From contig DAOVYS010000059.1 in assembly GCA_030635485.1 (NCBI GenBank), positions 1-11,542 of the forward strand: a stretch of 11,542 nt of DNA. The letters run 5' to 3'. Every line of letters starts with the position of its first letter. Positions within the stretch are counted from its first letter, which is position 1. The notes beneath the pieces are model-generated. The model was not told where the DNA came from. It was given only the letters and a program-made list of their open reading frames with translations, and did no database searches. This DNA comes from Pseudomonadota bacterium. GTDB lineage: Bacteria; Desulfobacterota; Desulfobulbia; Desulfobulbales; DAOVYS01. The translations under genes and the position numbers were made by a program. Of this stretch, positions 1-6,387 are shown piece by piece.

Positions 1-37
1 ATTCCAATTCGTAATTCCTAATTCGTAATTTCTAATT
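1..37 (-). repeat. heptanucleotide tandem array, AATTA(C/G)G type, copy 1
   Basis: Read on the minus strand from 37 to 1, the sequence is AATTAGA, AATTACG, AATTAGG, AATTACG, then a degenerate AATTGG. This is a perfect or near-perfect 7-base period. The first unit supplies the last sense codon (AAT) and the TAG stop of the 401-residue gene. A second copy with the same units and the same phase sits at 7489-7523. The array may extend beyond the left edge of the window. Confidence 0.85.
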
Positions 38-1237
38 GCCCTCACTGTCCAGGACCGCCATGATGGAGTGATGCGGGTGGGATGATGAGAGGGGCTCGGT
101 TTCAACCGCCCCGTTGATCTTTTGGAACAGCTCATAAAATGATATATCCGGAAAGAGATAAAAGCTCAGTTTATCGTTGCAGGTTGATGATTGTTCAAGT
201 GAGTTCACAGCATCGGACCATGCGGCAACTTCCTTTTCAAAGAGAGGGTGCGTATCTTTGCCTTCTTGATTGTCCGTCACAGGGAATATCGCATTCGGCG
301 CTGTCTCTTCAGTCCGCACCGTCTGTTTGCCTTGTGTGATTTCCCGCAGGACTTGAGTGATTTCTTTGATGCACTTTCCTGCAATTGAACGGAACGAGCT
401 GCGCAGGCTCATGTATTCGGCATCCTCTGCCTGACCGGAGTCCGGCAGGGTGATTGAAAACAGCTTCACAGGCGCCTTTTTAAAATGATATTCAAGGGCA
501 TCAAAGAGAGGCATTGCATTTATGAGACCGGTTGTCAGAATCAACGGCCGTTCTTTAATATTCCGGTCGGCAATGTAGAGCCGGCCCCACGCCTTTATCA
601 GATATTCCTTTCTGATCGGGGAATGCGAGGGAACCGAGATGTCCTGCATGGTGAAAGAGATATTGTCGGGAATTTCATTACAAAGTGCTGTTGCATCTTC
701 CAGCGCTGTCTTTTCTGAAGAGTCATCCTTGCCACGCAGGGATTCCATAATATCTGTCCGGCGAGACTCGATTCGGGCAAGTCCCTCACTGATTTCCTTA
801 TCTGCATGGTTATGGGATTCCGCAAGCTTTAAGAGAAGTCTGGCCCGCCACATTTCCTCATTGGATTCGGTTGCTGCCGGGCTCTTCGCGGTATGTCCAT
901 CTGTTCTGGAAAAGTTTGATATAAGTGCATATACGGATGCCTCGTTCCAATCAATCAAGTGGTCACGGGACAGGGAGGAGAGATAGCCTCCATAGTATTC
1001 ATTTTCATGGCCGGTGAGATCCTTTATCATGTTCTGGAATTTTAAAAGATCGTCACCCAGGGGCGCAGGCGCATATTTTCTGATCAGTTCGTCTGCTGGA
1101 AAACTCTCATCTTCCGGCCCTGTTTCCGCTTCAGTGGGCTGATAGAGATAGATTGAATCAAAAAAGAGCAGTAGTTTTTTTGCGGTCTTTTTATCTAAAA
1201 TAGTATCTGGAAAGAAGAGGGTAGTATCACAGTTCAT
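32..1237 (-). CDS. hypothetical protein, 401 aa, no recognised family
   Basis: The open frame is complete. It starts at ATG (1235-1237) with AGGA eight bases upstream as a ribosome binding site and ends at TAG (32-34). The protein has no signal peptide and no convincing membrane segment, so a cytoplasmic location is inferred. It is rich in Glu, Asp, Lys and Ser. Hydrophobic stretches typical of a folded core occur near residues 22-34 and 231-263, and a charged, probably helical region spans about 125-175. I recognise no catalytic motif, nucleotide-binding loop or metal site. The last codon (AAT) and the stop lie inside a heptanucleotide repeat array that continues downstream to the window edge, so the original C-terminus may have been altered slightly. 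The gene is divergent from the small membrane protein at 1379. Its function is unknown; that it is real is supported by length, start signal and the absence of a better competing frame. Confidence 0.75.
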   Translation of the reverse strand: MNCDTTLFFPDTILDKKTAKKLLLFFDSIYLYQPTEAETGPEDESFPADELIRKYAPAPLGDDLLKFQNMIKDLTGHENEYYGGYLSSLSRDHLIDWNEASVYALISNFSRTDGHTAKSPAATESNEEMWRARLLLKLAESHNHADKEISEGLARIESRRTDIMESLRGKDDSSEKTALEDATALCNEIPDNISFTMQDISVPSHSPIRKEYLIKAWGRLYIADRNIKERPLILTTGLINAMPLFDALEYHFKKAPVKLFSITLPDSGQAEDAEYMSLRSSFRSIAGKCIKEITQVLREITQGKQTVRTEETAPNAIFPVTDNQEGKDTHPLFEKEVAAWSDAVNSLEQSSTCNDKLSFYLFPDISFYELFQKINGAVETEPLSSSHPHHSIMAVLDSEGN

Positions 1238-1378
1238 GTTTTAATTCCTGAAAAAATCGATTAGTATTTTGTTATTCTTTGTGTTGTGACTTGCGGTTTT
1301 GTCGGACAGTTTCCTATGTTTCGGTGAGCACAGCCCATCCTAATAAATGAGGGACCCCGATTTGGAGTTGCAATCTTA
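1238..1378. other. divergent intergenic region
   Basis: This 141-base spacer separates the divergent 401-residue gene and the small membrane protein gene, so both promoters are expected here. A possible sigma-70-like pair for the plus strand is TTGCGG (1291-1296) and TATGTT (1315-1320) with an 18-base spacer; it is too weak to call. The spacer also holds a degenerate copy of the REP-like palindrome found upstream of lon (1323-1343). Confidence 0.5.
1323..1343 (-). repeat. degenerate REP-like palindrome, copy 1
   Basis: The plus strand matches the reverse complement of 3937-3957 at 17 of 21 positions, with the shared core GCACAGCCCA. In this copy the hairpin arms are weakened by A and T substitutions, so it looks like an old or decayed member of the same repeat family. 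Confidence 0.5.
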
Positions 1379-1672
1379 ATGAAAATTCGCGAACGAATCA
1401 CTCTTATTTTGCTGATAATTGCCCTGGCATTATTTTGCCCTGTCAGATATCATCCCGGCCAGTTATCCCTGACCATTGTCGAAACCCTGAACGAAGTGCT
1501 GCCCTTGGCCTCAATTGTGACCGGAGCCACGATATGCATTGTCTATTTTGTCCAGAAGGTGATAGGAGAACGGCTTCCCTGGGACAGAATTTTACGAATA
1601 TTTTTGGGAATAGGCGTGTCTCTTGAGCTGTTTTACGCATTGTACCATTTTTTGAGCCAGGTTCATGGATAA
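1379..1672 (+). CDS. small integral membrane protein, 97 aa, unknown function
   Basis: The frame starts at ATG with GGAG at 1364-1367, eleven bases upstream, and ends at TAA. Hydrophobic segments at about residues 7-22, 40-60 and 71-91 predict three membrane helices. Short connecting loops carry Arg and Lys (residues 2-6, 60-73), which suggests an N-terminus on the cytoplasmic side by the positive-inside rule. I recognise no family motif. The gene stands alone, divergent from the 401-residue gene and convergent with the isomerase gene. A heptanucleotide repeat array begins directly after the stop codon. The good start signal and clean membrane topology support a real gene. Confidence 0.65.
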   Translation: MKIRERITLILLIIALALFCPVRYHPGQLSLTIVETLNEVLPLASIVTGATICIVYFVQKVIGERLPWDRILRIFLGIGVSLELFYALYHFLSQVHG

Positions 1673-1700
1673 AGGGATCAGGTGTCAGGGATCAGGGGCC
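1673..1700 (+). repeat. heptanucleotide tandem array, AGGGATC type
   Basis: Four consecutive 7-base units follow the TAA stop of the small membrane protein gene: AGGGATC, AGGTGTC, AGGGATC, AGGGGCC. The first and third are identical. It differs in sequence from the AATTA(C/G)G arrays but has the same period and the same position at a gene end. Confidence 0.75.
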
Positions 1701-1820
1701 GGGGCCGCCATTAACTTTAAAAAAAGTTATGATTTTGAATATTCAAATTTTTTTGGGGCTACCCATTTGGAAGTGCTAACTCTCCCCCAAGCATCACTTT
1801 CAAGTATAACTCCCCGACCC
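1701..1820. other. convergent intergenic region with weak hairpin and palindrome
   Basis: This AT-rich spacer lies between convergent genes. It contains a 6-bp stem AACTTT/AAAGTT (1713-1718 and 1723-1728) and a perfect 14-bp palindrome TTTGAATATTCAAA (1734-1747) followed by a run of T. Together they could end transcription on the plus strand, but neither is a classical GC-rich terminator. Confidence 0.35.
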
Positions 1821-2687
1821 CTATTCCTCTGTCACATCATATTTTGCTTTGAGGTCGGATATCAGTGAATTCAGGGCCGCTTGGTTTTTCCGCCTCACGA
1901 GTCTGCTCTCAAGTTCTTTTTTGATCTCCTGAAATGGTTGTTGGGACCGGGCCTTTTTTGCGGTTGTCTTAAGTATGTGCCAGCCGAATTTGGTGCGAAA
2001 AGGCTCACTGACAGTGTCAGGCAGCGTTTTAAAGGCTACTTCCTCAAATTCTTTGAGCATTGTCCCTTGTCCGAAAAAACCGAGGTCTCCTCCATTTTTT
2101 CTGGTATTGGGATCATTTGAAAAGGTCATTGCCTGGTCTCTAAATGATTCACCCTGCATAAGCCTTTCATGGATTTCGAAAATGGTCTTTCGGGCCTGTT
2201 CTTCTTCGTCTGCGCTTGGTTTGGCTGGAAGGGCGATCATGATATGGGATGCTCTGACCTGTTCGCTGATCACGAATTCATCCAGGTGGGAATCATAATA
2301 TTTTTTAAGCTTTTTCCCCGGTATTGAGGTGGTCTGTTTAAGCCGCCTGGTGATAAGCTCCTTGGCCAGGAGCTGTTTTTTGAATTCGTTTATTCTGATT
2401 TTTACTTCGGGAAGTTCCGCAATGCCTGTTGCCTCGGCCTCTTTTGCAAGCAGAGTTACCTCCACCCATCGGTTGATCAACTCCTGCTGCTTTTCGGTAT
2501 CGCCTTTGAGCATGGATCTTAACTCAGGGGGCAGGGTCCTTATCTTGAACTCGAATATCTGAGCAGTCAGCCGTTCGTCTCCTACCTTGGCCAAGATTTT
2601 TTCATCAGTTTCGTCTCCTGCCAGGGCAACCTGAAATTGGCAGAGAAAAACAAATAAACTCACAATAATAATCTTTTTTGTCATCAC
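1821..2687 (-). CDS. secreted SurA/PpiC-like (parvulin) peptidyl-prolyl cis-trans isomerase
   Basis: This periplasmic folding factor is expected to catalyse cis-trans isomerisation of Xaa-Pro bonds in exported or outer-membrane proteins. Residues 1-23 form a signal peptide with Lys residues, a hydrophobic core and an ALA cleavage site; the Cys at 16 is not in a lipobox, so it is not an obvious lipoprotein. Residues about 27-120 resemble the helical SurA N-terminal chaperone domain. Residues about 143-243 are a single parvulin domain with the conserved VRASHIM (His148), GGDLGFFGQG (199-208) and FGWHILK (234-240) motifs. E. coli SurA has two parvulin domains and is longer, so this is a one-domain relative. 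The farthest start is GTG (2685-2687); the adjacent ATG at 2682-2684 is equally likely. No clear Shine-Dalgarno sequence precedes either. It lies 63 bases after the beta-helix gene on the same strand, so the two are probably co-transcribed. Confidence 0.9.
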   Translation of the reverse strand: MMTKKIIIVSLFVFLCQFQVALAGDETDEKILAKVGDERLTAQIFEFKIRTLPPELRSMLKGDTEKQQELINRWVEVTLLAKEAEATGIAELPEVKIRINEFKKQLLAKELITRRLKQTTSIPGKKLKKYYDSHLDEFVISEQVRASHIMIALPAKPSADEEEQARKTIFEIHERLMQGESFRDQAMTFSNDPNTRKNGGDLGFFGQGTMLKEFEEVAFKTLPDTVSEPFRTKFGWHILKTTAKKARSQQPFQEIKKELESRLVRRKNQAALNSLISDLKAKYDVTEE

Positions 2688-2750
2688 AAAATCACTTTTT
2701 GTTCAGTTTTAGGTACTGGGAACCGTTCACCAGGGGTGCGAACTTACGGT

Positions 2751-3602
2751 TTATCTGATAATGGAATTTCGTTTATGAAAGCCGGATGGAACAGTCATGT
2801 TCGGCATTACCATTGATTCCATGCCGAGCATGGTGCCGGGGTTGGTTACTGAATTGCATCCCGTCTGCACATGGTCTCCGAGAAGGGCACCCAGTTTTCT
2901 GAGCCCTGTGTCGATCATTCCCTCCTCTGTTTTTATCTGGACGTTGCCGGGAATGAAACGAAGATTTGCAAGCTTTGTGCCTGCTCCGAGATTGACGTTA
3001 TTCCCCAGGATGCTGTCGCCTAAGTAGGCGAAATGGCCGGCCTTGGCATCATCTAAGAGAATGGAATGCTTGATTTCCGTAACATGGCCCAGTACGCATC
3101 TTTTGCCTGCCAGGCAGTAGCCTCTTAAATAGGCGCCCTGACGTATTTCTGTCCGGTCTCCTATGATTGTCGGGGATTTAATAAATGCTCCTGATTCAAC
3201 CAGAACCCCGGAACCAAGGCTGATCCGGCTTCCGCACAGAACCGCTCCCGCCATGATCACCGCGGCATTTTCCAGTAACCGGCCATTGTCGTAGACTTTG
3301 AGTTTCCCCTTTGTCGCATCCCCGAATTCAATCGTGAATCGCCCGCCCTTTTCAAAAGAGCCGTTTAGAAAGACAAGTGTCTCGGGTAAAGGTTCACCTG
3401 ATTTAATCAGGTCGGTATCAATTTTCAGGTATGACCACGAATCCATGTAGGCCTTCAGGGTCTTTAAGGGACCCCAGACATGATCATTGCCGGGAAAGAG
3501 ATCTTGATACGCAAACGAGGAGACATCGTAAAAGGATTTAACTGTCAGCATAACATTTACCTGAGGGGTTGGGGAATGCTTACGTTTTTTATGGATAACC
3601 AT
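2751..3602 (-). CDS. stand-alone GlmU-like left-handed beta-helix protein, putative acyltransferase
   Basis: The C-terminal two thirds (about residues 110-280) are hexapeptide repeats of the left-handed beta-helix type. The stretch around residues 188-212 (GHFAYLGDSILGNNVNLGAG) closely matches the acetyltransferase half of GlmU, including the position of the catalytic His (His190 here). The GlmU uridylyltransferase half with its nucleotide-binding loop is absent; the N-terminal about 100 residues are a short different domain. The protein could acetylate a sugar phosphate or sugar nucleotide, or act as a trimeric partner of a separate nucleotidyltransferase. The CNYDG-like segment after the GlmU motif is changed to ANLRF, so the substrate is uncertain. 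The longest frame starts at 3602 without a ribosome site. The Met at residue 18 (codon 3549-3551) has AGG eight bases upstream and begins the conserved part, so 2751-3551 is the likelier gene. Confidence 0.8.
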   Translation of the reverse strand: MVIHKKRKHSPTPQVNVMLTVKSFYDVSSFAYQDLFPGNDHVWGPLKTLKAYMDSWSYLKIDTDLIKSGEPLPETLVFLNGSFEKGGRFTIEFGDATKGKLKVYDNGRLLENAAVIMAGAVLCGSRISLGSGVLVESGAFIKSPTIIGDRTEIRQGAYLRGYCLAGKRCVLGHVTEIKHSILLDDAKAGHFAYLGDSILGNNVNLGAGTKLANLRFIPGNVQIKTEEGMIDTGLRKLGALLGDHVQTGCNSVTNPGTMLGMESMVMPNMTVPSGFHKRNSIIR

Positions 3603-3773
3603 CTTGATAATATGGTAGATTTTTCAGTATGGAGCAATTTGATGTTTTGTTCAAGCAAATTTGACATGTGTATGGAAAGTCTTGAAAATGGAACCCTCCA
3701 TTGTCTTGACTTGGCAGGATACAGTGTTTAAGGTAAAAAAACTTTTTGATTTTTTAAGAATTTTTATTGAAAT

Positions 3774-3918
3774 TAGGAGGTTGTCCGAGAATAGCAATTT
3801 TTTCTCAAATCGAGGCATTTTCAAAAAATAAGCGCAGTCATATGTGTGATATTACGAGCATTATTTTTTGGAAATAACGAAGAGTTGGGGAAAAAGTCTA
3901 TTCTCGGACAGCCTCCTA
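3774..3918. mobile_element. 145-bp MITE-like element with 21-bp terminal inverted repeats
   Basis: The left end 3774-3794 (TAGGAGGTTGTCCGAGAATA plus G) is repeated inverted at 3898-3918 with one mismatch in 21. Similarity continues inward: the left T-rich stretch ending CTCAA pairs imperfectly with the right stretch read in reverse (CCCCAA), for about 34 bases in all. The interior has no open frame able to encode a transposase. If the ends are GGAGG...CCTCC, the flanking bases give a TA duplication. These features fit a miniature non-autonomous derivative of a DDE-type insertion sequence; I cannot assign the family from memory. It lies between the divergent beta-helix and lon genes and may move or supply regulatory signals. 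Confidence 0.7.
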
Positions 3919-3929
3919 GGATAACCTGC

Positions 3930-3964
3930 CTGTTTGTAAGGGTGGGCTGTGCCCACTAAAACAG
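3930..3964 (+). repeat. REP-like hairpin in the lon leader
   Basis: A perfect inner stem GTGGGC-TGT-GCCCAC (3942-3956) is nested in an outer stem CTGTTT/AAACAG (3930-3935 and 3959-3964), with GTAAGG on one side only. The unit resembles dispersed REP palindromes that have a short G-rich foot. A degenerate inverted copy occurs at 1323-1343. It ends 14 bases before the lon ribosome binding site, so it would be in the lon mRNA leader if transcription starts upstream. Confidence 0.6.
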
Positions 3965-3978
3965 CTATACAAAAATAC

Positions 3979-3983
3979 GGAGG
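3979..3983 (+). promoter_or_regulatory. ribosome binding site of lon (GGAGG)
   Basis: GGAGG lies six bases before the GTG codon at 3990. This decides for a GTG start of lon over internal ATG codons. Confidence 0.8.
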
Positions 3984-3989
3984 CCTTCT

Positions 3990-6359
3990 GTGGATATAGA
4001 CGATACCATGAGCAGTGAGATGGGTAGCGCGCCACTGCCGGATGAGACCGAAATTCCGGATGTGTTGCCGCTGATGGCGGTCCGGGATGTTGTCATATTT
4101 AATTACATGATTATCCCTTTGTTTGTGGGAAGACCTGCCTCGGTGGGGGCGGTGAATGACGCCTTGACAAGAGATAAGCTGCTCTTTCTTGTTGCCCAGA
4201 AGGACGCAGCTGTAGATGAGCCGCAACCGGATGATATGTATAAGATGGGTATGGTGTGCATGATTATGCGTACACTTAAACTGCCTGACGGTCGTCTCAA
4301 GGTTCTGGTGCAGGCTCTGAGTAAGGCCAGGATTAAGAAATTCACTCAGACTTCGCCCCATTATATTGCAAGGATTGAGACCATTGAGGAAACAGCTGTT
4401 GAAGAGCTTACAGTGGAGATGGAAGCTCTTATGCGCAATGTCCGGGAGCAGACGGAGAAGATCATGTCCCTTAAGGGGATACTCTCATCCGAATTGATGG
4501 TGATATTGAATAACATAGAGGATCCAGGGCGTCTTAGCGATCTGGTTGTGACCAATCTTCATCTCAAAACATCTGAATCTCAGATGGTGCTTGAGATCGT
4601 GGATCCGGTGGAACGTCTTAAAATGGTCTCTGAGCTTTTGCAAAAAGAGCTGGAAGTGTCGGCGGTGCAGGCTAAAATCCAGTCTGATGCAAAGGAGGAG
4701 ATGGGGCGGAGTCAAAGGGAATACTATCTGCGTGAACAGCTCCATGCCCTGAAAAAAGAATTGGGTGACATTGACGACAAGGCTCAGGAGATTGAGGAAT
4801 TGCGCCAAAAATTTGTTAAGGCCCGGATGCCTGCATTAGTCAAGGAGGAGGGGTTAAAGCAGGTCAAAAGGCTTGATATGATGCATCCGGATGCCTCCGA
4901 GGCCAATACCATAAGGACATATGTGGATTGGCTTCTTGATGTGCCGTGGCAGAAAGGTACAACAGACAGACTGGATCTGAAAACCGCCAAAAAGGTACTG
5001 GATGAGGATCATTACGGCTTAAATAAGGTCAAGGAACGGATCCTTGAATATCTTGCGGTCCGCAAATTAAACAAATCCTCTAAAGGACCCATTCTCTGTT
5101 TTGTCGGACCTCCAGGCGTGGGAAAAACGTCGCTCGGCAAATCAATCGCCCGGGCAATGGGAAGAAAATTTTATAGGATCTCCCTTGGCGGCATGCGTGA
5201 TGAGGCGGAAATCAGGGGCCACAGGCGGACTTATATCGGGGCCATGCCTGGAAGGATCATCCAGGGGTTGAAGATGGTCCAGGCAAATAATCCAGTGTTC
5301 ATGATGGATGAGATCGACAAGGTCGGAGCTGATTACAGGGGGGACCCTTCATCCGCGCTTCTGGAGGTTCTGGATCCTGAGCAGAATTTCAGTTTTTCAG
5401 ATCATTATCTGAATCTGCCGTATGACCTGTCAAAGGTCATGTTCATCACAACCGCGAACATGAATGACACTATCCCCAGGCCGCTCATGGACCGGATGGA
5501 AGTAATCAGGCTTGCAGGTTACAGCCTTGAAGAAAAGATGGTCATTGCCAAGCGTTATCTTCTGCCCAGACAACTAAAGGAAAATGGGATTAGTGAAAAG
5601 CACATAAAACTTGATGATAAGACACTCGAAAGGATTATTTCGTATTACACCAGGGAGGCGGGGCTTCGGAATCTTGAGCGTGAGATCGGCAAGGTATGCC
5701 GCAAGGTGGCAAGGCGCATTGCCGAGGGAGGGAAGGGACCGTATACGATTTCCAGCCGTACTCTGTCACGTTATCTGGGACCGCCCAAGTGTCTGCCTGA
5801 ATCCGAGACAGAGACCATTGACCAGCCTGGAATGGCTACAGGGCTTGCATGGACCGAGGTGGGCGGCGAGATTCTTTACGTTGAGGTTTCGATTTTAAAA
5901 GGCAAAGGCAATCTGACAATGACAGGCCATCTTGGTGACGTTATGAAGGAGTCGGCCCAGGCAGCGCTTACTTTCTGCCGTTCCAGACAGGGGGATCTCA
6001 GGTTGAACGAGAAATATTTTGAGGAAGTAGATATCCATGTTCATGTGCCGGCCGGCGCTATTCCTAAAGATGGGCCATCGGCCGGAGTCACAATGGCAAC
6101 AGCCCTTTATTCAGCATTGTTGCGGAAAAAGGTAAAAAAGAATATCGCCATGACAGGGGAGATCACTTTGCGTGGAAGGGTGCTGCCTATCGGCGGTCTT
6201 AAGGAAAAGGCCCTGGCCGCCCTGCGTGCCGGAATCAGAACCGTGATTATCCCGGAGCAGAACAAAAATGATCTTATCGAGATACCAAAACCGCTTCGGG
6301 AAAAGATGAAATTCGTTCCTGTAAAAAATATGGATCAGATTTTGAAGTTGGTTTTTTAG
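3990..6359 (+). CDS. lon: ATP-dependent protease Lon (LonA, family S16)
   Basis: Lon is a cytoplasmic hexameric AAA+ protease that unfolds and degrades misfolded and short-lived regulatory proteins. The 789 residues match the usual bacterial LonA length. An N-terminal LON substrate-binding domain begins near residue 26 (LPLMAVRDVVIF) and is followed by a charged coiled-coil region at about 225-285. The AAA+ module has Walker A GPPGVGKT (373-380) and Walker B VFMMDEID (436-443). The S16 protease domain has KDGPSAG with catalytic Ser697 and GGLKEKA with catalytic Lys740. The Ser-Lys spacing of 43 equals that of E. coli Lon (679 and 722). The start is GTG with a strong GGAGG site. All catalytic elements are present, so an active enzyme is expected. 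mltG follows after 28 bases on the same strand, which suggests co-transcription. No heat-shock promoter was recognisable upstream. Confidence 0.98.
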   Translation: MDIDDTMSSEMGSAPLPDETEIPDVLPLMAVRDVVIFNYMIIPLFVGRPASVGAVNDALTRDKLLFLVAQKDAAVDEPQPDDMYKMGMVCMIMRTLKLPDGRLKVLVQALSKARIKKFTQTSPHYIARIETIEETAVEELTVEMEALMRNVREQTEKIMSLKGILSSELMVILNNIEDPGRLSDLVVTNLHLKTSESQMVLEIVDPVERLKMVSELLQKELEVSAVQAKIQSDAKEEMGRSQREYYLREQLHALKKELGDIDDKAQEIEELRQKFVKARMPALVKEEGLKQVKRLDMMHPDASEANTIRTYVDWLLDVPWQKGTTDRLDLKTAKKVLDEDHYGLNKVKERILEYLAVRKLNKSSKGPILCFVGPPGVGKTSLGKSIARAMGRKFYRISLGGMRDEAEIRGHRRTYIGAMPGRIIQGLKMVQANNPVFMMDEIDKVGADYRGDPSSALLEVLDPEQNFSFSDHYLNLPYDLSKVMFITTANMNDTIPRPLMDRMEVIRLAGYSLEEKMVIAKRYLLPRQLKENGISEKHIKLDDKTLERIISYYTREAGLRNLEREIGKVCRKVARRIAEGGKGPYTISSRTLSRYLGPPKCLPESETETIDQPGMATGLAWTEVGGEILYVEVSILKGKGNLTMTGHLGDVMKESAQAALTFCRSRQGDLRLNEKYFEEVDIHVHVPAGAIPKDGPSAGVTMATALYSALLRKKVKKNIAMTGEITLRGRVLPIGGLKEKALAALRAGIRTVIIPEQNKNDLIEIPKPLREKMKFVPVKNMDQILKLVF

Positions 6360-6387
6360 ATTGCAACCCGAAGCTAATAAATAAGCT

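Larger units (their letters stand above)
3603..3989. other. 387-base divergent intergenic region upstream of lon
   Basis: No gene is supported here. The spacer separates the divergent beta-helix and lon genes, so it must hold both promoters. A candidate -35 TTGACA (3661-3666) is followed after 17 bases by GAAAAT (3684-3689), a poor -10. No convincing heat-shock (sigma-32) or sigma-54 promoter was found. The right half holds a 145-bp inverted-repeat element and a REP-like hairpin, both listed separately. Confidence 0.5.

Noticed and set aside
639..986. 115-codon plus-strand open frame opposite the 401-residue gene
   Set aside because: The composition is Ser/Leu-rich as expected from reading the opposite strand of a Glu/Lys-rich gene, and no ribosome site precedes it. 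The minus-strand gene is longer and has a good start.
2685..2687. GTG as the definite start of the isomerase gene
   Set aside because: The next codon is ATG, no ribosome site separates the two options, and the signal peptide is the same either way, so the start is left open.
3681..3700. Possible heat-shock promoter (CTTGAA) upstream of lon
   Set aside because: The C-rich downstream sequence is only about eight bases away, far from the 13-17 needed for sigma-32.
3711..3730. Possible sigma-54 promoter (TTGGCAGG) upstream of lon
   Set aside because: The -12 element TTGC is missing at the required spacing.
3480..3731. 83-codon plus-strand open frame at the start of the beta-helix gene
   Set aside because: Its first part is antisense to the beta-helix gene and its remainder covers the expected promoter region; no supporting motif.
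3861..4361. 166-codon open frame on the minus strand over the start of lon
   Set aside because: It lies antisense to clearly conserved lon codons and the inverted-repeat element, and its His/Arg-rich translation has no family features.
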